64,000 bases of DNA, from contig JAAZNF010000051.1 in NCBI GenBank assembly GCA_012798435.1, positions 1 through 64,000 of the forward strand, in the 5' to 3' direction. Shown here one piece after another: positions 46,836 through 55,226 of the stretch. This DNA is from Myxococcales bacterium (lineage in GTDB: Bacteria; Myxococcota; B64-G9). The stretch's first letter is position 1, and the number at the start of each line of letters is the position of its first letter. Under the pieces are notes generated by a model. That model was not told the origin of the DNA and searched no databases. It saw nothing but the letters and a program-made list of their open reading frames with translations. The translations under genes and the position numbers were made by a program.

Positions 46836-47972
46836 CTACTTCCCGCCGCCCGGAGCGTCCACGGTTCGAACGTTCACACCGTCCCGGAGCAGCTCACGCC
46901 CCACCACCACCAGCCGGTCGCCCGCGGACAGGCCCTCGACCACCTCGACGCGGCCGTCGGGGAGCGTCCGCCCGAGCCGGAGTGTGACCTCGCGGGCGCG
47001 GTCGCCTTCCACCACGTAGGCGCGGCCGGTCCCGCCCTCCTGCCGGGCCAGCGAAAGCGGAGACGCCAGCAAGACACCCTTGAGCTCTTCGAGCACCACT
47101 TCCGCCCGCCCGAACATCCCCGGCAGGAGAGCCCGCTCCGGGTTGTCGAACTCCATCTCCACTTCCATGGTCCGGGTGGCGGGGTCCAGCCCGGGGGAGA
47201 ACCTCTTGAGCACGCCCGGGAGGCGGCCCGGCAGACCGTCCACGGTGAGGATCACCGGGTGACCCTCCCGCAGGAAACGCAGGTCGGCCTGGGGTACCGC
47301 CGCCACCGCCTTGATGCGTCCGATGGCCGCCATCAAAAACAGCGGCTGTCCCCCGGGGCTCACCAGGCTGCCCACCTCGGCGTTGCGTTTCATGACCACG
47401 CCGTCGAAGGGTGCCAGGATGTCCGCGTACCCGGCCCGCATCCGGCTGAGCCCCAGGTTGGCCTGGGCCACCTCCACCTGCGCCTCGGCCGTGCGCAGGG
47501 CGGTGCGGGCGGCGTCCACCTCCGCCTGCGACACGAGCTGGTCGCGCAGCAGGCGCTCGAGCCGCTCCAGGTTCTGGCGCGCGTTCTCCAGGGTGGCCTG
47601 GGACGACTGCAGGCCGGCGGCAGCCTGGCGCTGCTGCTCGGTGAGCTCGTCCCGCTCGATCACGGCCAGGCGCTGGCCGCGGCGCACGCGGTCCCCGCGA
47701 TCGACGAACCAGGCCGTCACGTACCCGGAGGTCTTGGCGGACACGCCGACCTGCTCCTGGGGTTGCAAGGTGACCAGGAAGCTGCGCCGGATCTGCTCGT
47801 CGACCGGCTGCACGGTCACCACCTGGACCAGCGGCAAGCGCGCCCCGGCGTCCTTTCCGGCCGCCGCTTTTTCGGACGAGCAGGCCGAGGAGGCGAGGGT
47901 GAAAAATAGGACGCACAGCGCTCCCGGCGATCGCAGCGATACGGGCGTCATGATTCTGGCTCCGGTTCTCAT
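46836..47972 (-). CDS. RND efflux periplasmic adaptor, lipoprotein
   Basis: 378 residues. The ATG at 47972 overlaps the TolC-type stop (ATGA) and has AAGGA before it; a second in-frame ATG at 47951 is possible. Lipobox SSAC in VLFFTLASSACSS. The order is that of membrane-fusion proteins: first beta strand and lipoyl half (VSAKTSGYVTAWFVDRGDRV), coiled-coil hairpin (about 95-155), second lipoyl half (ILAPFDGVVMKRNAEVGSLV), then a beta-barrel (PATRTMEVEMEFDNPE). It links the inner-membrane pump to the outer-membrane channel. It ends in TAG three bases before the pump ATG. Confidence 0.92.
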   Translation of the reverse strand: MRTGARIMTPVSLRSPGALCVLFFTLASSACSSEKAAAGKDAGARLPLVQVVTVQPVDEQIRRSFLVTLQPQEQVGVSAKTSGYVTAWFVDRGDRVRRGQRLAVIERDELTEQQRQAAAGLQSSQATLENARQNLERLERLLRDQLVSQAEVDAARTALRTAEAQVEVAQANLGLSRMRAGYADILAPFDGVVMKRNAEVGSLVSPGGQPLFLMAAIGRIKAVAAVPQADLRFLREGHPVILTVDGLPGRLPGVLKRFSPGLDPATRTMEVEMEFDNPERALLPGMFGRAEVVLEELKGVLLASPLSLARQEGGTGRAYVVEGDRAREVTLRLGRTLPDGRVEVVEGLSAGDRLVVVGRELLRDGVNVRTVDAPGGGK

Positions 47973-49321
47973 TTTTCCTTCCAGCGCTCGGGGAGGCGGC
48001 CCAGGACCCGCTGCAGGTTGACCCAGCACACGGCCAGCTCGTACCGGGCCCGCACCAGCGAGGCCTCGGCGTTCGCCAGCGAGGCCTGGGCGTCCAGAAG
48101 CTCCACCTGATTGCCGGTGCCCGCCTCGTAGCGGCCGTCCGCCAGGCGCAGCGCCTCGCGCGCCGCCCGGACCGCGGCGTTCACCGGCCCGAGGCGCGTG
48201 CGCGCGTCCACGAGCATGCGCAGGGCCTGCTCCGCCTCCATGCGAATCTGGAGGCGCAGGCTCTCCAGGTTGGCGCGCAGCGAACCCAGCACGGCTTCCG
48301 CCTCGCCGATCTCGTGTCGGGTCGAGAACCCCGAGAACAACGGCAGAGAGATCCCGATCCCGAGCGACCAGTTGTACACCAGCGCGTCGATTTCGGTCCC
48401 GCCGTAGTTGAATCCGGCCTGGGCGAACAAGACCGGGTAGTAGCTGGCTCGCCGCTGTTGCACGACGGCTTCTTGCGCCCGGATCCGGTGGAGGAGCGCC
48501 GTGACCTCGGGCCGGCTGGCCAGGGCTTCCGAGATGGCGTTTTCCATCTCGGGAACGGGCTCCTGGCCGAAGGAGGCGGGGAGCGGCTCGACCACGAAGT
48601 CGAAACGTGCGCCGCTGCCGAAGGTCGCCGCCAGCGCCGCCTGGGAGAGCGCCAGGGTGTCCTGGGCCTGGAGCAGTGACGAGGCGGCGTTCTGGGCATC
48701 GGCCTCGGTGCGCACCACGTCGATGAGGGGGCGCAGGCCGGACTCGAACATGGCGCTCGCCCGGTTTGCGTATCGGGTGGCTTGATCGCGCGAGCGCTCG
48801 GCCACGCCGACCATTTCTTGAGCGGAGAGGACCGCCACGTACCGGCTGACCACGAGGGACCAGAGGTCCAGGCGCGAACGCGTCAGGTCGGATTCGGCGG
48901 CATGGGCAAGGCTCTTGGCTTGTTCCGAGAGCCCGTTCGTCCGGCCGAAGTCATACACCGTCTGGCGGATAGCGAGCGAGAAGTTGAAGTAATGGTACGG
49001 GGTCAGGCTGGGATCGGCGGCGAACTGTTTGAAGTTCATGCCCGGGCGTGGGACGAAGTTGCCGCTCTGCGGCAGATAGGCCGCTTCCAGGTTGACCACT
49101 GGCGAGTATCCGGCTGAGGTCGCCGACTGACGCTCGATGGTGGCCTCGAGCATGCTTTTCGCGTAAATGAGGGAGGGATCGCGGGAGAAGGCCATCTCGA
49201 GGGCCTCCTCCAGGTTGATCCGGCGCGCCCCATCCGCGGCTTGAGACCCGGAAAAAAATAGAATAATCGCAAGCGTGCCCGCTCCAAGCGAAAATGAACG
49301 CGGTACGCGTGTCAGGCTCAT
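47969..49321 (-). CDS. TolC-family outer-membrane efflux protein
   Basis: 450 residues from the ATG at 49321 (a GTG nine bases earlier is also in frame). Signal peptide ending SQAAD. The repeated outer-membrane efflux motif appears twice: [20 protein letters not shown] near the start, and helices such as [20 protein letters not shown] and [20 protein letters not shown] in the second half. It forms the trimeric exit duct for the pump encoded downstream and is first gene of the efflux operon. Confidence 0.9.
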   Translation of the reverse strand: MSLTRVPRSFSLGAGTLAIILFFSGSQAADGARRINLEEALEMAFSRDPSLIYAKSMLEATIERQSATSAGYSPVVNLEAAYLPQSGNFVPRPGMNFKQFAADPSLTPYHYFNFSLAIRQTVYDFGRTNGLSEQAKSLAHAAESDLTRSRLDLWSLVVSRYVAVLSAQEMVGVAERSRDQATRYANRASAMFESGLRPLIDVVRTEADAQNAASSLLQAQDTLALSQAALAATFGSGARFDFVVEPLPASFGQEPVPEMENAISEALASRPEVTALLHRIRAQEAVVQQRRASYYPVLFAQAGFNYGGTEIDALVYNWSLGIGISLPLFSGFSTRHEIGEAEAVLGSLRANLESLRLQIRMEAEQALRMLVDARTRLGPVNAAVRAAREALRLADGRYEAGTGNQVELLDAQASLANAEASLVRARYELAVCWVNLQRVLGRLPERWKEK

Positions 49322-49375
49322 CCGCCTCACCTCACAGCCGCAGAGTAAAGTCGCTGGTGCTCGCCGCTCGGCTGT

Positions 49376-49389
49376 TTACCGCTCGGTAA
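49376..49389. promoter_or_regulatory. Palindromic operator-like site at the efflux promoter
   Basis: TTACCG-CT-CGGTAA, a 14-bp site with perfect 6-bp arms. It overlaps the -10 box of the tolC promoter by two bases and lies where a repressor would block transcription. The sequence is of the kind bound by TetR-type repressors of efflux pumps (family knowledge). No TetR gene is in the window; the nearest DNA-binding gene is the ribbon-helix-helix gene 120 bases away. Confidence 0.5.
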
Positions 49390-49416
49390 CATATTTGTAT
49401 TCGCTTTCTCATGCAA
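49388..49416 (-). promoter_or_regulatory. Promoter of the tolC-adaptor-RND operon
   Basis: Minus strand TTGCAT (49416-49411), 17 bases, TATGTT (49393-49388). The leader would be about 60 bases and begins within the palindrome. Confidence 0.45.
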
Positions 49417-49442
49417 CAAATTTCAGAAGCGTAACCGGCACC

Positions 49443-49471
49443 TTGACTGTAATGGTATTGTCATGTATGGT
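49443..49471 (+). promoter_or_regulatory. Promoter of the ribbon-helix-helix/epimerase operon
   Basis: TTGACT (49443-49448), 17 bases, TATGGT (49466-49471). Leader of about 30 bases with a GGAGGAAC ribosome site before the ATG at 49510. It is back to back with the efflux promoter. Confidence 0.6.
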
Positions 49472-49509
49472 ACATCGGTTTTTCCTGCGGATCTCACTGG
49501 AGGAACAGG

Positions 49510-49695
49510 ATGGCCCGAACCAAGATCTCGACGACGGTCTACATCACCCAGGAACAGGCCGACAAGCTCAAACTCCTGCACAAGAAGACCAAGGTGCCCG
49601 TGTCCGAATACATCCGCGAGGGGATCGATCTCGTGCTCGAAAAACACGTCAACGAACTCCCCGGGCAGATCATGTTGGTCAATCCTCCGCGTTGA
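49510..49695 (+). CDS. Ribbon-helix-helix DNA-binding protein
   Basis: 61 residues. The N-terminal strand [20 protein letters not shown] and helix-turn [18 protein letters not shown] are the CopG/Arc-type ribbon-helix-helix fold, which binds DNA as a dimer. The C-terminal [14 protein letters not shown] is an unstructured extension. It is the first gene of the operon, eight bases ahead of the UDP-sugar gene, and could be autoregulatory or act on the divergent efflux promoter. No toxin gene is adjacent. Confidence 0.85.
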   Translation: MARTKISTTVYITQEQADKLKLLHKKTKVPVSEYIREGIDLVLEKHVNELPGQIMLVNPPR

Positions 49696-49703
49696 GGCCT
49701 CGA

Positions 49704-50648
49704 ATGAGCGCACACGCCCTGGTGACAGGGGGAGCCGGGTTCATCGGCTCCCATCTATGCGAGCGCCTGCTGAAGGCCGGCAGCAGGGTGACCTGTGTCG
49801 ACAACCTCATCACCGGCTCGCTCGCGAACATCGAGGGCTTGTTTGGCAAGGATGGTTTTTCATTTGCAAAGCAAGACATTGCTAATTTCATTTATGTACC
49901 TGGAAAAATAGATGAAATTTATCATCTCGCTTCTCCTGCGAGCCCGGTGGACTATCAGTTGTATCCCATCGAGACCTTGAAGGTCGGCTCACTGGGAACG
50001 CGCAACGTCTTGGGGCTCGCGAGGGAGAAGAAAGCGCGTGTTCTCATCGCCTCGACTTCCGAGGTGTATGGTGATCCGGAGGAGCACCCGCAAAAGGAGT
50101 CTTACTGGGGGCATGTGAACCCGATCGGTCCCCGTTCGATGTACGACGAGTCGAAGCGATTCTCCGAGGCGCTGGTGATGGCCTATCACCGCAAGCACGG
50201 GCTCTTGACCCGTATCGTGCGTATCTTCAACACCTACGGGCCCAGGATGCGCGCGAACGACGGCCGGGCGGTGCCGAATTTCATCTGCCAGGCCCTGGCC
50301 GGCGAAGACATCACCGTTTACGGAGACGGGACGCAGACTCGCAGCTTCTGTCATGTGTCCGATCTCGTCGAGGGTCTCGTGCTCGCCATGGAGCGGGCCG
50401 ACTCCGATCCGGTGAACCTGGGGAATGACCACGAGAACACCCTCATGGAGATCGCTCAGAAGATAAAGGAGTTGACAAAAAGCTCCTCTCGAATCGTCCA
50501 TCGGCCGCTGCCGCAGGACGACCCGCGCGTCCGCCGGCCGGATATCTCCAGGGCGAAGAGCCTCCTCGGCTGGGCGCCGCGCATCGGGCTCGAGGAGGGC
50601 CTGCGCGACACCATCGAGTATTTTCGAAGAATCGGAGCCAAGCGATGA
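49704..50648 (+). CDS. UDP-glucuronate decarboxylase (UDP-xylose synthase)-like
   Basis: 314 residues, the normal size. The NAD site is [20 protein letters not shown]; the Tyr-x3-Lys catalytic pair is in [24 protein letters not shown] and [14 protein letters not shown] are UXS-type segments. It converts UDP-glucuronate to UDP-xylose or a related sugar, feeding surface polysaccharide. A stretch at 49840-49935 is unusually AT-rich compared with the rest. The stop overlaps the next gene. Confidence 0.88.
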   Translation: MSAHALVTGGAGFIGSHLCERLLKAGSRVTCVDNLITGSLANIEGLFGKDGFSFAKQDIANFIYVPGKIDEIYHLASPASPVDYQLYPIETLKVGSLGTRNVLGLAREKKARVLIASTSEVYGDPEEHPQKESYWGHVNPIGPRSMYDESKRFSEALVMAYHRKHGLLTRIVRIFNTYGPRMRANDGRAVPNFICQALAGEDITVYGDGTQTRSFCHVSDLVEGLVLAMERADSDPVNLGNDHENTLMEIAQKIKELTKSSSRIVHRPLPQDDPRVRRPDISRAKSLLGWAPRIGLEEGLRDTIEYFRRIGAKR

Positions 50649-51574
50649 AGATCCTGGTCACCGGCGGCGCCGGCTTCATCGGATCGCACGTGGCAGAGAG
50701 GATGCTCTCGCTCGGGCATCGGGTGCTGATCGTCGACGACCTGTCGAGCGGAAAGCAAGAGAACCTTCCCCCGGGCGCGCAGTTCTTTCGCTGCGACATC
50801 CGCAGCGATGAGTGCGCTCGCTTGATCCGGGACGAGCGGCCCGAGGCGGTATTCCACTTGGCGGCGCAGATGGACGTCCGCAAGTCGGTGGCCGATCCCA
50901 TGCTGGATGCCGACATCAACGTGCGGGGGTTCATCCGGGTGCTTCAGGCGGCCGCGGATTCCGGCTGCCGGGTGGTGGTGTTCTCTTCCACCGGCGGCGC
51001 CATCTACGGTGAGCAGGAGCGCTTTCCGGCAGGCGAGGACCATCCCTGCCGGCCGGTGAGCCCGTACGGAACCTCCAAGTACTGCGGTGAGCAATACCTG
51101 CGCTACTTCGGCGAGATGGCCGGCATGCGCACCGTCGCCCTGCGCTACGCCAACGTGTACGGCCCACGCCAGGATCCGCACGGCGAGGCGGGCGTGGTGG
51201 CCATCTTCGCCCGGGCCTTGCTCCAGGGGGGCACGCCCCGCATCTACGGTGACGGGCGGCAGACCCGGGACTTCGTGTTCGTGGGCGACGTGGTGGCGGC
51301 GAACCAGGCGGCGCTGGAGCGCGAGGTGAGGGGGGTGTTCAACATCGGCACCGGCGTCGAGACCGATGTGATGACAGTGTTTCGAACCATGGCCGAGCTG
51401 GCCGGGTTCTCGCGCGAGCCGGAGTTTTTGCCGGAGCGTCCCGGCGAGCAGCGGCGCAGCGTGATCGACCCGGGCCGGGCGCGGGAAGGCCTTGGCTGGC
51501 GACCCGCGGTCGGAATCCGCGAGGGGCTACGGACCACCTTGGACTACTTCCGCACCAAGCTGGAGAGGCGATGA
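50645..51574 (+). CDS. NAD-dependent UDP-sugar epimerase (GalE-like)
   Basis: 309 residues, ATG overlapping the previous stop. NAD site [16 protein letters not shown]; Ser-Thr site [11 protein letters not shown]; catalytic YGTSKYCGE; substrate region [20 protein letters not shown]. The fold is the extended short-chain dehydrogenase type, as in UDP-glucose 4-epimerase. It probably makes a UDP-hexose for the same glycan as the UXS-like enzyme. The stop overlaps lepB. Confidence 0.88.
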   Translation: MKILVTGGAGFIGSHVAERMLSLGHRVLIVDDLSSGKQENLPPGAQFFRCDIRSDECARLIRDERPEAVFHLAAQMDVRKSVADPMLDADINVRGFIRVLQAAADSGCRVVVFSSTGGAIYGEQERFPAGEDHPCRPVSPYGTSKYCGEQYLRYFGEMAGMRTVALRYANVYGPRQDPHGEAGVVAIFARALLQGGTPRIYGDGRQTRDFVFVGDVVAANQAALEREVRGVFNIGTGVETDVMTVFRTMAELAGFSREPEFLPERPGEQRRSVIDPGRAREGLGWRPAVGIREGLRTTLDYFRTKLERR

Positions 51575-52824
51575 AGATGACCCATCCGTCCGGCAACATG
51601 CCCAAGTGCTGGAGCCAACGCCTGTGGTGGATCTCGGTCCCGCTGGCCCTGGTCCTGGCGTACCTGGTGCTCTCCAACTTCGAGATGGGCTACTGGGTGT
51701 TCTTGATCTCGCTGGGGGCCTTTGTCTCGGCCGGATACATGGGGGGCTACTGGCTGGGGACGCTCATCGATCGCAAGTACCGCACCGAGAAGGGCCTCAG
51801 ACGGCAGGAGCGGCGCACGGGACGGGCGCTGTTGCGCTGGCTGCGGCGCGTGGCCCGGCGGAAACGTGACCGCCTGGAGCCGGTGGTGCTGCGCCGGCTC
51901 GAAGAGGGCATTCAGCGCCTGGCCGATGGGTTGGGCAACCCCGCGGCCAGCCGCGAGGAGCTGTTCGCGGAGCGGCGGCGGATGGAGGAGTTCGCCGAAG
52001 AGCATCTGCGACGCTTCCGCAAGAGCGTGGTGCGCGAGTACGTGGAGAGCATCGGCTTCGCGGTGCTCATCGCGCTCTTCTTGCGCGCCTTCTTCATCGA
52101 GGCCTTCCAGATCCCCTCGGGATCGATGATCCCGTCGCTCCGGGTCGGAGATCACATCTTCGTCAACAAGCTGGCCTACGGGGTGCGGCTGCCGTTGCTC
52201 CCCTTGAAGGTCTTCGGCAAACGCATCGGCGCGGTGGCGTGGAACTGGTCGCAGCCAAGACGGGGAGACGTGATCGTCTTCATCACGCCGGAGAACGAAG
52301 AGGAGGATTACATCAAGCGGGTGGTGGCGGTGGCCGGCGACACCCTGGCCATCCAGGACAACCAGCTCATCGTCAACGGCCAGCCGGTAGCCCAGGACGA
52401 CCGCGGGGGCTTCGAGTACAACGAGCTGGATCAGAACGGTCGCTTCGTGGGCGTGGTCGAGACGCGCCGCTTCGAGGAGACCTTCGACGGTGGCCGACCC
52501 CACCCCATGTTGCGCAAGAGCTGCGAAAGCGACCGCGACTGCCTGCGCATCGACGCCGCCTGTGACCACGACAAGAAGCTGTGCCAGCAGGGCCACTACA
52601 CCTTTCACCCCGAGCTGAACCATCCCGAGCAACGCCTGTGGGGGCCCTGGACCGTTCCCGAGGGGCATGTATTCTGCATGGGGGACAACCGCGACAACAG
52701 CCGCGACAGTCGCTTCTGGGGACCGGTGCCCCTCGAGTTCATCAAGGGACGGGCCGAGTTCATCTGGTGGTCGTACCGGGAGGAGCGGGTGCAATGGGAG
52801 CGAATGTTCACCGCCATCGAATGA
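51571..52824 (+). CDS. lepB: Signal peptidase I with long N-terminal and Cys-rich insertions
   Basis: 417 residues. Two membrane segments near residues 18-60, then a 70-residue basic cytoplasmic domain, a third membrane segment (SIGFAVLIALFLRAFFIEAF), the nucleophile box IPSGSMIPSL (Ser185), the lysine box DYIKRVVAVAGD (Lys249) and box E MGDNRDNSRDSRFWG. It removes signal peptides at the periplasmic face of the inner membrane. An insertion before box E carries four Cys residues (318, 324, 331 and 338), so disulphides are likely. The ATG overlaps the epimerase stop. Confidence 0.95.
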   Translation: MKMTHPSGNMPKCWSQRLWWISVPLALVLAYLVLSNFEMGYWVFLISLGAFVSAGYMGGYWLGTLIDRKYRTEKGLRRQERRTGRALLRWLRRVARRKRDRLEPVVLRRLEEGIQRLADGLGNPAASREELFAERRRMEEFAEEHLRRFRKSVVREYVESIGFAVLIALFLRAFFIEAFQIPSGSMIPSLRVGDHIFVNKLAYGVRLPLLPLKVFGKRIGAVAWNWSQPRRGDVIVFITPENEEEDYIKRVVAVAGDTLAIQDNQLIVNGQPVAQDDRGGFEYNELDQNGRFVGVVETRRFEETFDGGRPHPMLRKSCESDRDCLRIDAACDHDKKLCQQGHYTFHPELNHPEQRLWGPWTVPEGHVFCMGDNRDNSRDSRFWGPVPLEFIKGRAEFIWWSYREERVQWERMFTAIE

Positions 52825-53210
52825 AGCCGGTGGGGTTGCCAGCGATCCTTGTCGGGCGCGGCGGCGGGGTCGTGGCCAAGGTGTTGGTGTTTCTGCTGCT
52901 GGCCGCTGCGGTGTACTTCGGGGTGATGCTGATCCCGCCCTACGTGGAGAACTTCAAGTTCGACTCGGCGCTCGACGCGGTCGCCCGGCATTCGGTGATC
53001 GAGAAGAACGACAACGTGCTGCTCGCGATGATCCAGAAGGAGGCCACCACCCTCGGCATCCAGGTTCTCGGCGACGATATCTCCATCCAGCGCGATGCGG
53101 AAAAATCCTCCATCTCCATCCGCACCCGCTACCGGCGCGTAGTGGTCCTCAAGCCGTTTGGCGCGACTTTGTCGCTGGATTTCTCCAACGATGCCCAGCA
53201 GAAACTCTAA
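52821..53210 (+). CDS. Small single-pass membrane protein (DUF4845-like)
   Basis: 129 residues, ATG overlapping the lepB stop. One transmembrane helix (VVAKVLVFLLLAAAVYFGVM) and an extracytoplasmic alpha/beta domain of about 85 residues (YVENFKFDSALDAVARHSVI ... SISIRTRYRRVVVLKPFG). A similar small protein follows lepB in many proteobacteria (DUF4845); similarity here is by size, topology and position. Confidence 0.7.
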   Translation: MKPVGLPAILVGRGGGVVAKVLVFLLLAAAVYFGVMLIPPYVENFKFDSALDAVARHSVIEKNDNVLLAMIQKEATTLGIQVLGDDISIQRDAEKSSISIRTRYRRVVVLKPFGATLSLDFSNDAQQKL

Positions 53211-54552
53211 CGGCGCAGACCCGCCGACTGATGAAGGGTCCTTGCGGATCCTGGGCGCGCGCGTCATCGATCCCACCCAGGGGCTGGACCAACCGGCGGA
53301 TCTCTGGATCCAAGGAGGGCGGATCGCGGCGCTGGCGCCGGTCGGCCGGCTGCCCCCCGCGCTGCCGGAAGAGTCCGTGATCCGGGCAAAGGGTTTGTGG
53401 CTGGTGCCCGGCTTCGTCGATTTGCACACCCATTTGCGCGATCCAGGTCAGACCGAAGCCGAGGATCTCGAAAGCGGAAGTCGGGCCGCTGCGGCGGGGG
53501 GGTTCACCACCGTAGTATGCATGCCCAACACGCGCCCGCCGCTCGATCGCGCCCGGCGCGTGCGGGACCTTGTGCTACGCGCCGAGCGGCTGGCCGGGGT
53601 GCGAGTGATCGTGGCGGCGGCCCTGTCGCTCGATCTGGCGGGAGAGCGGCCCGGAGATTTCGATGCGCTCATCCGCGCCGGGGCCGGGGCGCTGTGCGAT
53701 GACGGCGTGGGGACCGCCAGGGAAGCGGTGCTGGCCGCGGCGTTGTGGGCGAGCCTGCGCCACGGGATCCCCGTCATGGTCCACTGCGAAGACCGGACGC
53801 TCAGCGCGGGCGGGGTGGCGCGCCAGGGGCCCACGGCGCGCCGGTGGAAATTGCCGGAATGGCCCGCCGAAGCGGAGTGGCGCAGCATCGAGCGGCACCT
53901 TGCAACCCTGCGCCGCGCCCCTGGGCACCTCCACTTGCAGCACCTCTCCTGCGCCCGCTCGCTCGAACTGCTCCGCGCGGGGCGCGCCCAAGGGTTGCAC
54001 CTCACCGCCGAGGTCACCCCGCACCACCTGGCCCTGACGGATCGTGATCTGTCACGAGCGGAGGGGATGGCGGATCCGGATCCACGCTTCAAGATGAACC
54101 CGCCGCTGCCGACCCCGCGGGACCGGGCCGCCTTGCTCCAGGCCCTGCGCGATGGGACCATCGACGCGGTGGCGACCGATCACGCTCCGCACACCGCCGA
54201 AAAGAAGGCCCTGCCTTTCGCGTCCGCGCCGTTCGGCGTGGTGGGGCTGGAGACGGCGGCCGCGATCCTGTTCGAGCGGGTCCGCGACGGGACCATCTCC
54301 CGCGCGCGCTGGGTGGAGCTGCTGGCCGCGGGACCGGCCCGGGTACTGGGCCTCGATCGAGGGCACCTGCGCCTGGGGGGCGCTGCCGATGTGTGCCTGT
54401 TCGACCCAGCGGCTTGCTGGACCGTTCGAAAGTGCGACCTGCGTGGGAAATCGGCCAACAGCCCGTTCCTGGGACGGCGGGTCCGGGGACGGGTGGTGGC
54501 CACCTGGGTCGCGGGGCGCTGCCTGTTCTGGCGCCGGAAACATCGAGGCTGA
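53191..54552 (+). CDS. pyrC: Dihydroorotase
   Basis: 453 residues, amidohydrolase type I (PyrC of the longer class). Metal-binding HxH in VDLHTHLRDPGQTEAEDL, further ligands in VHCED, LTAEVTPHHL and the catalytic ATDHAPHT. FTTVVCMPNTRPPLD is the family signature. It converts carbamoyl-aspartate to dihydroorotate in pyrimidine synthesis. The ATG lies inside the end of the previous gene (20-base overlap). No pyrB is adjacent, so aspartate carbamoyltransferase is encoded elsewhere. Confidence 0.94.
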   Translation: MPSRNSNGADPPTDEGSLRILGARVIDPTQGLDQPADLWIQGGRIAALAPVGRLPPALPEESVIRAKGLWLVPGFVDLHTHLRDPGQTEAEDLESGSRAAAAGGFTTVVCMPNTRPPLDRARRVRDLVLRAERLAGVRVIVAAALSLDLAGERPGDFDALIRAGAGALCDDGVGTAREAVLAAALWASLRHGIPVMVHCEDRTLSAGGVARQGPTARRWKLPEWPAEAEWRSIERHLATLRRAPGHLHLQHLSCARSLELLRAGRAQGLHLTAEVTPHHLALTDRDLSRAEGMADPDPRFKMNPPLPTPRDRAALLQALRDGTIDAVATDHAPHTAEKKALPFASAPFGVVGLETAAAILFERVRDGTISRARWVELLAAGPARVLGLDRGHLRLGGAADVCLFDPAACWTVRKCDLRGKSANSPFLGRRVRGRVVATWVAGRCLFWRRKHRG

Positions 54553-54554
54553 TC

Positions 54555-55226
54555 ATGGAGCAGACACCGCTCGACCCCATCCTCTCCGAGATGAGCCAGC
54601 CACCGCAGCTGACCGAGATCCAGCGCGCCCGCAAGGAGTTCTTCGCGGCCATCCCGGATCTGGGAGAGGACGACCCCTCCTTCGAGGCGCTGATGGCGTT
54701 CTTCCTGAGCTGGTTCGTGCTCGATCGCCCGCTGGAAGGGCAACCGGTCACGCCACTGCAATGGTACGCGGCGAAACCCGAACGCACGCCAGAGCAGCGC
54801 GCGCTGTGCATCGCCCTGAGCGCCAACCGCCACAGCCTGTTCCGGGTGGAGAAGTTCGGCGCGGGCAGCGTGATGCTACGGGATCTGTTCCTCAACGAGC
54901 CGCTTAAGGTCAACGAGCGGCGACACCTGGCCGGCCTGCGCCCCAAGGACATCCTCGAGGCGCGGCTGTTTCCGCGGGAGCCGGGGCTGGTGTTCCTCTC
55001 GGGCAACTTCCTGGTGCACCCGACGGCGGCGGTTCGGGTCATCGGGCGCGCCGTCGAGGAGCATCGCGCCACTGGTCGGCCCCCGCGACGGCAGATCCTG
55101 GATCGCCTGCGGGTCGGCTGCTTCCGCTATCGGGATCGCTTCCGCGAGCGGGTGGACGCGGCCCGCTTGTACGCCGAGGCCCTGGAGCCTAGGGGGACGC
55201 CGGACTCGAGTTCGACATCTGGGTGA
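54555..55226 (+). CDS. Unknown soluble protein following dihydroorotase
   Basis: 223 residues, ATG two bases after the pyrC stop. Mostly helical, with the segment DDPSFEALMAFFLSWFVLDR and a compact centre (FRVEKFGAGSVMLRDLFLNE, RPKDILEARLFPREPGLVFL). No signal or membrane segment. It looks like an intracellular protein related to the DUF class that occurs beside metabolic genes in myxobacteria, but I cannot name it. It overlaps the convergent lipoprotein gene by 38 bases. Confidence 0.65.
   Translation: MEQTPLDPILSEMSQPPQLTEIQRARKEFFAAIPDLGEDDPSFEALMAFFLSWFVLDRPLEGQPVTPLQWYAAKPERTPEQRALCIALSANRHSLFRVEKFGAGSVMLRDLFLNEPLKVNERRHLAGLRPKDILEARLFPREPGLVFLSGNFLVHPTAAVRVIGRAVEEHRATGRPPRRQILDRLRVGCFRYRDRFRERVDAARLYAEALEPRGTPDSSSTSG

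Noticed and set aside
44952-47909. Plus-strand 985-codon frame opposite the RND pump and adaptor
   Set aside because: His/Gln/Arg-rich antisense shadow; the minus-strand genes have unmistakable family motifs.
49510-49695. Antitoxin of a toxin-antitoxin pair
   Set aside because: The downstream gene is a UDP-sugar enzyme and no toxin-sized gene is adjacent on either strand.
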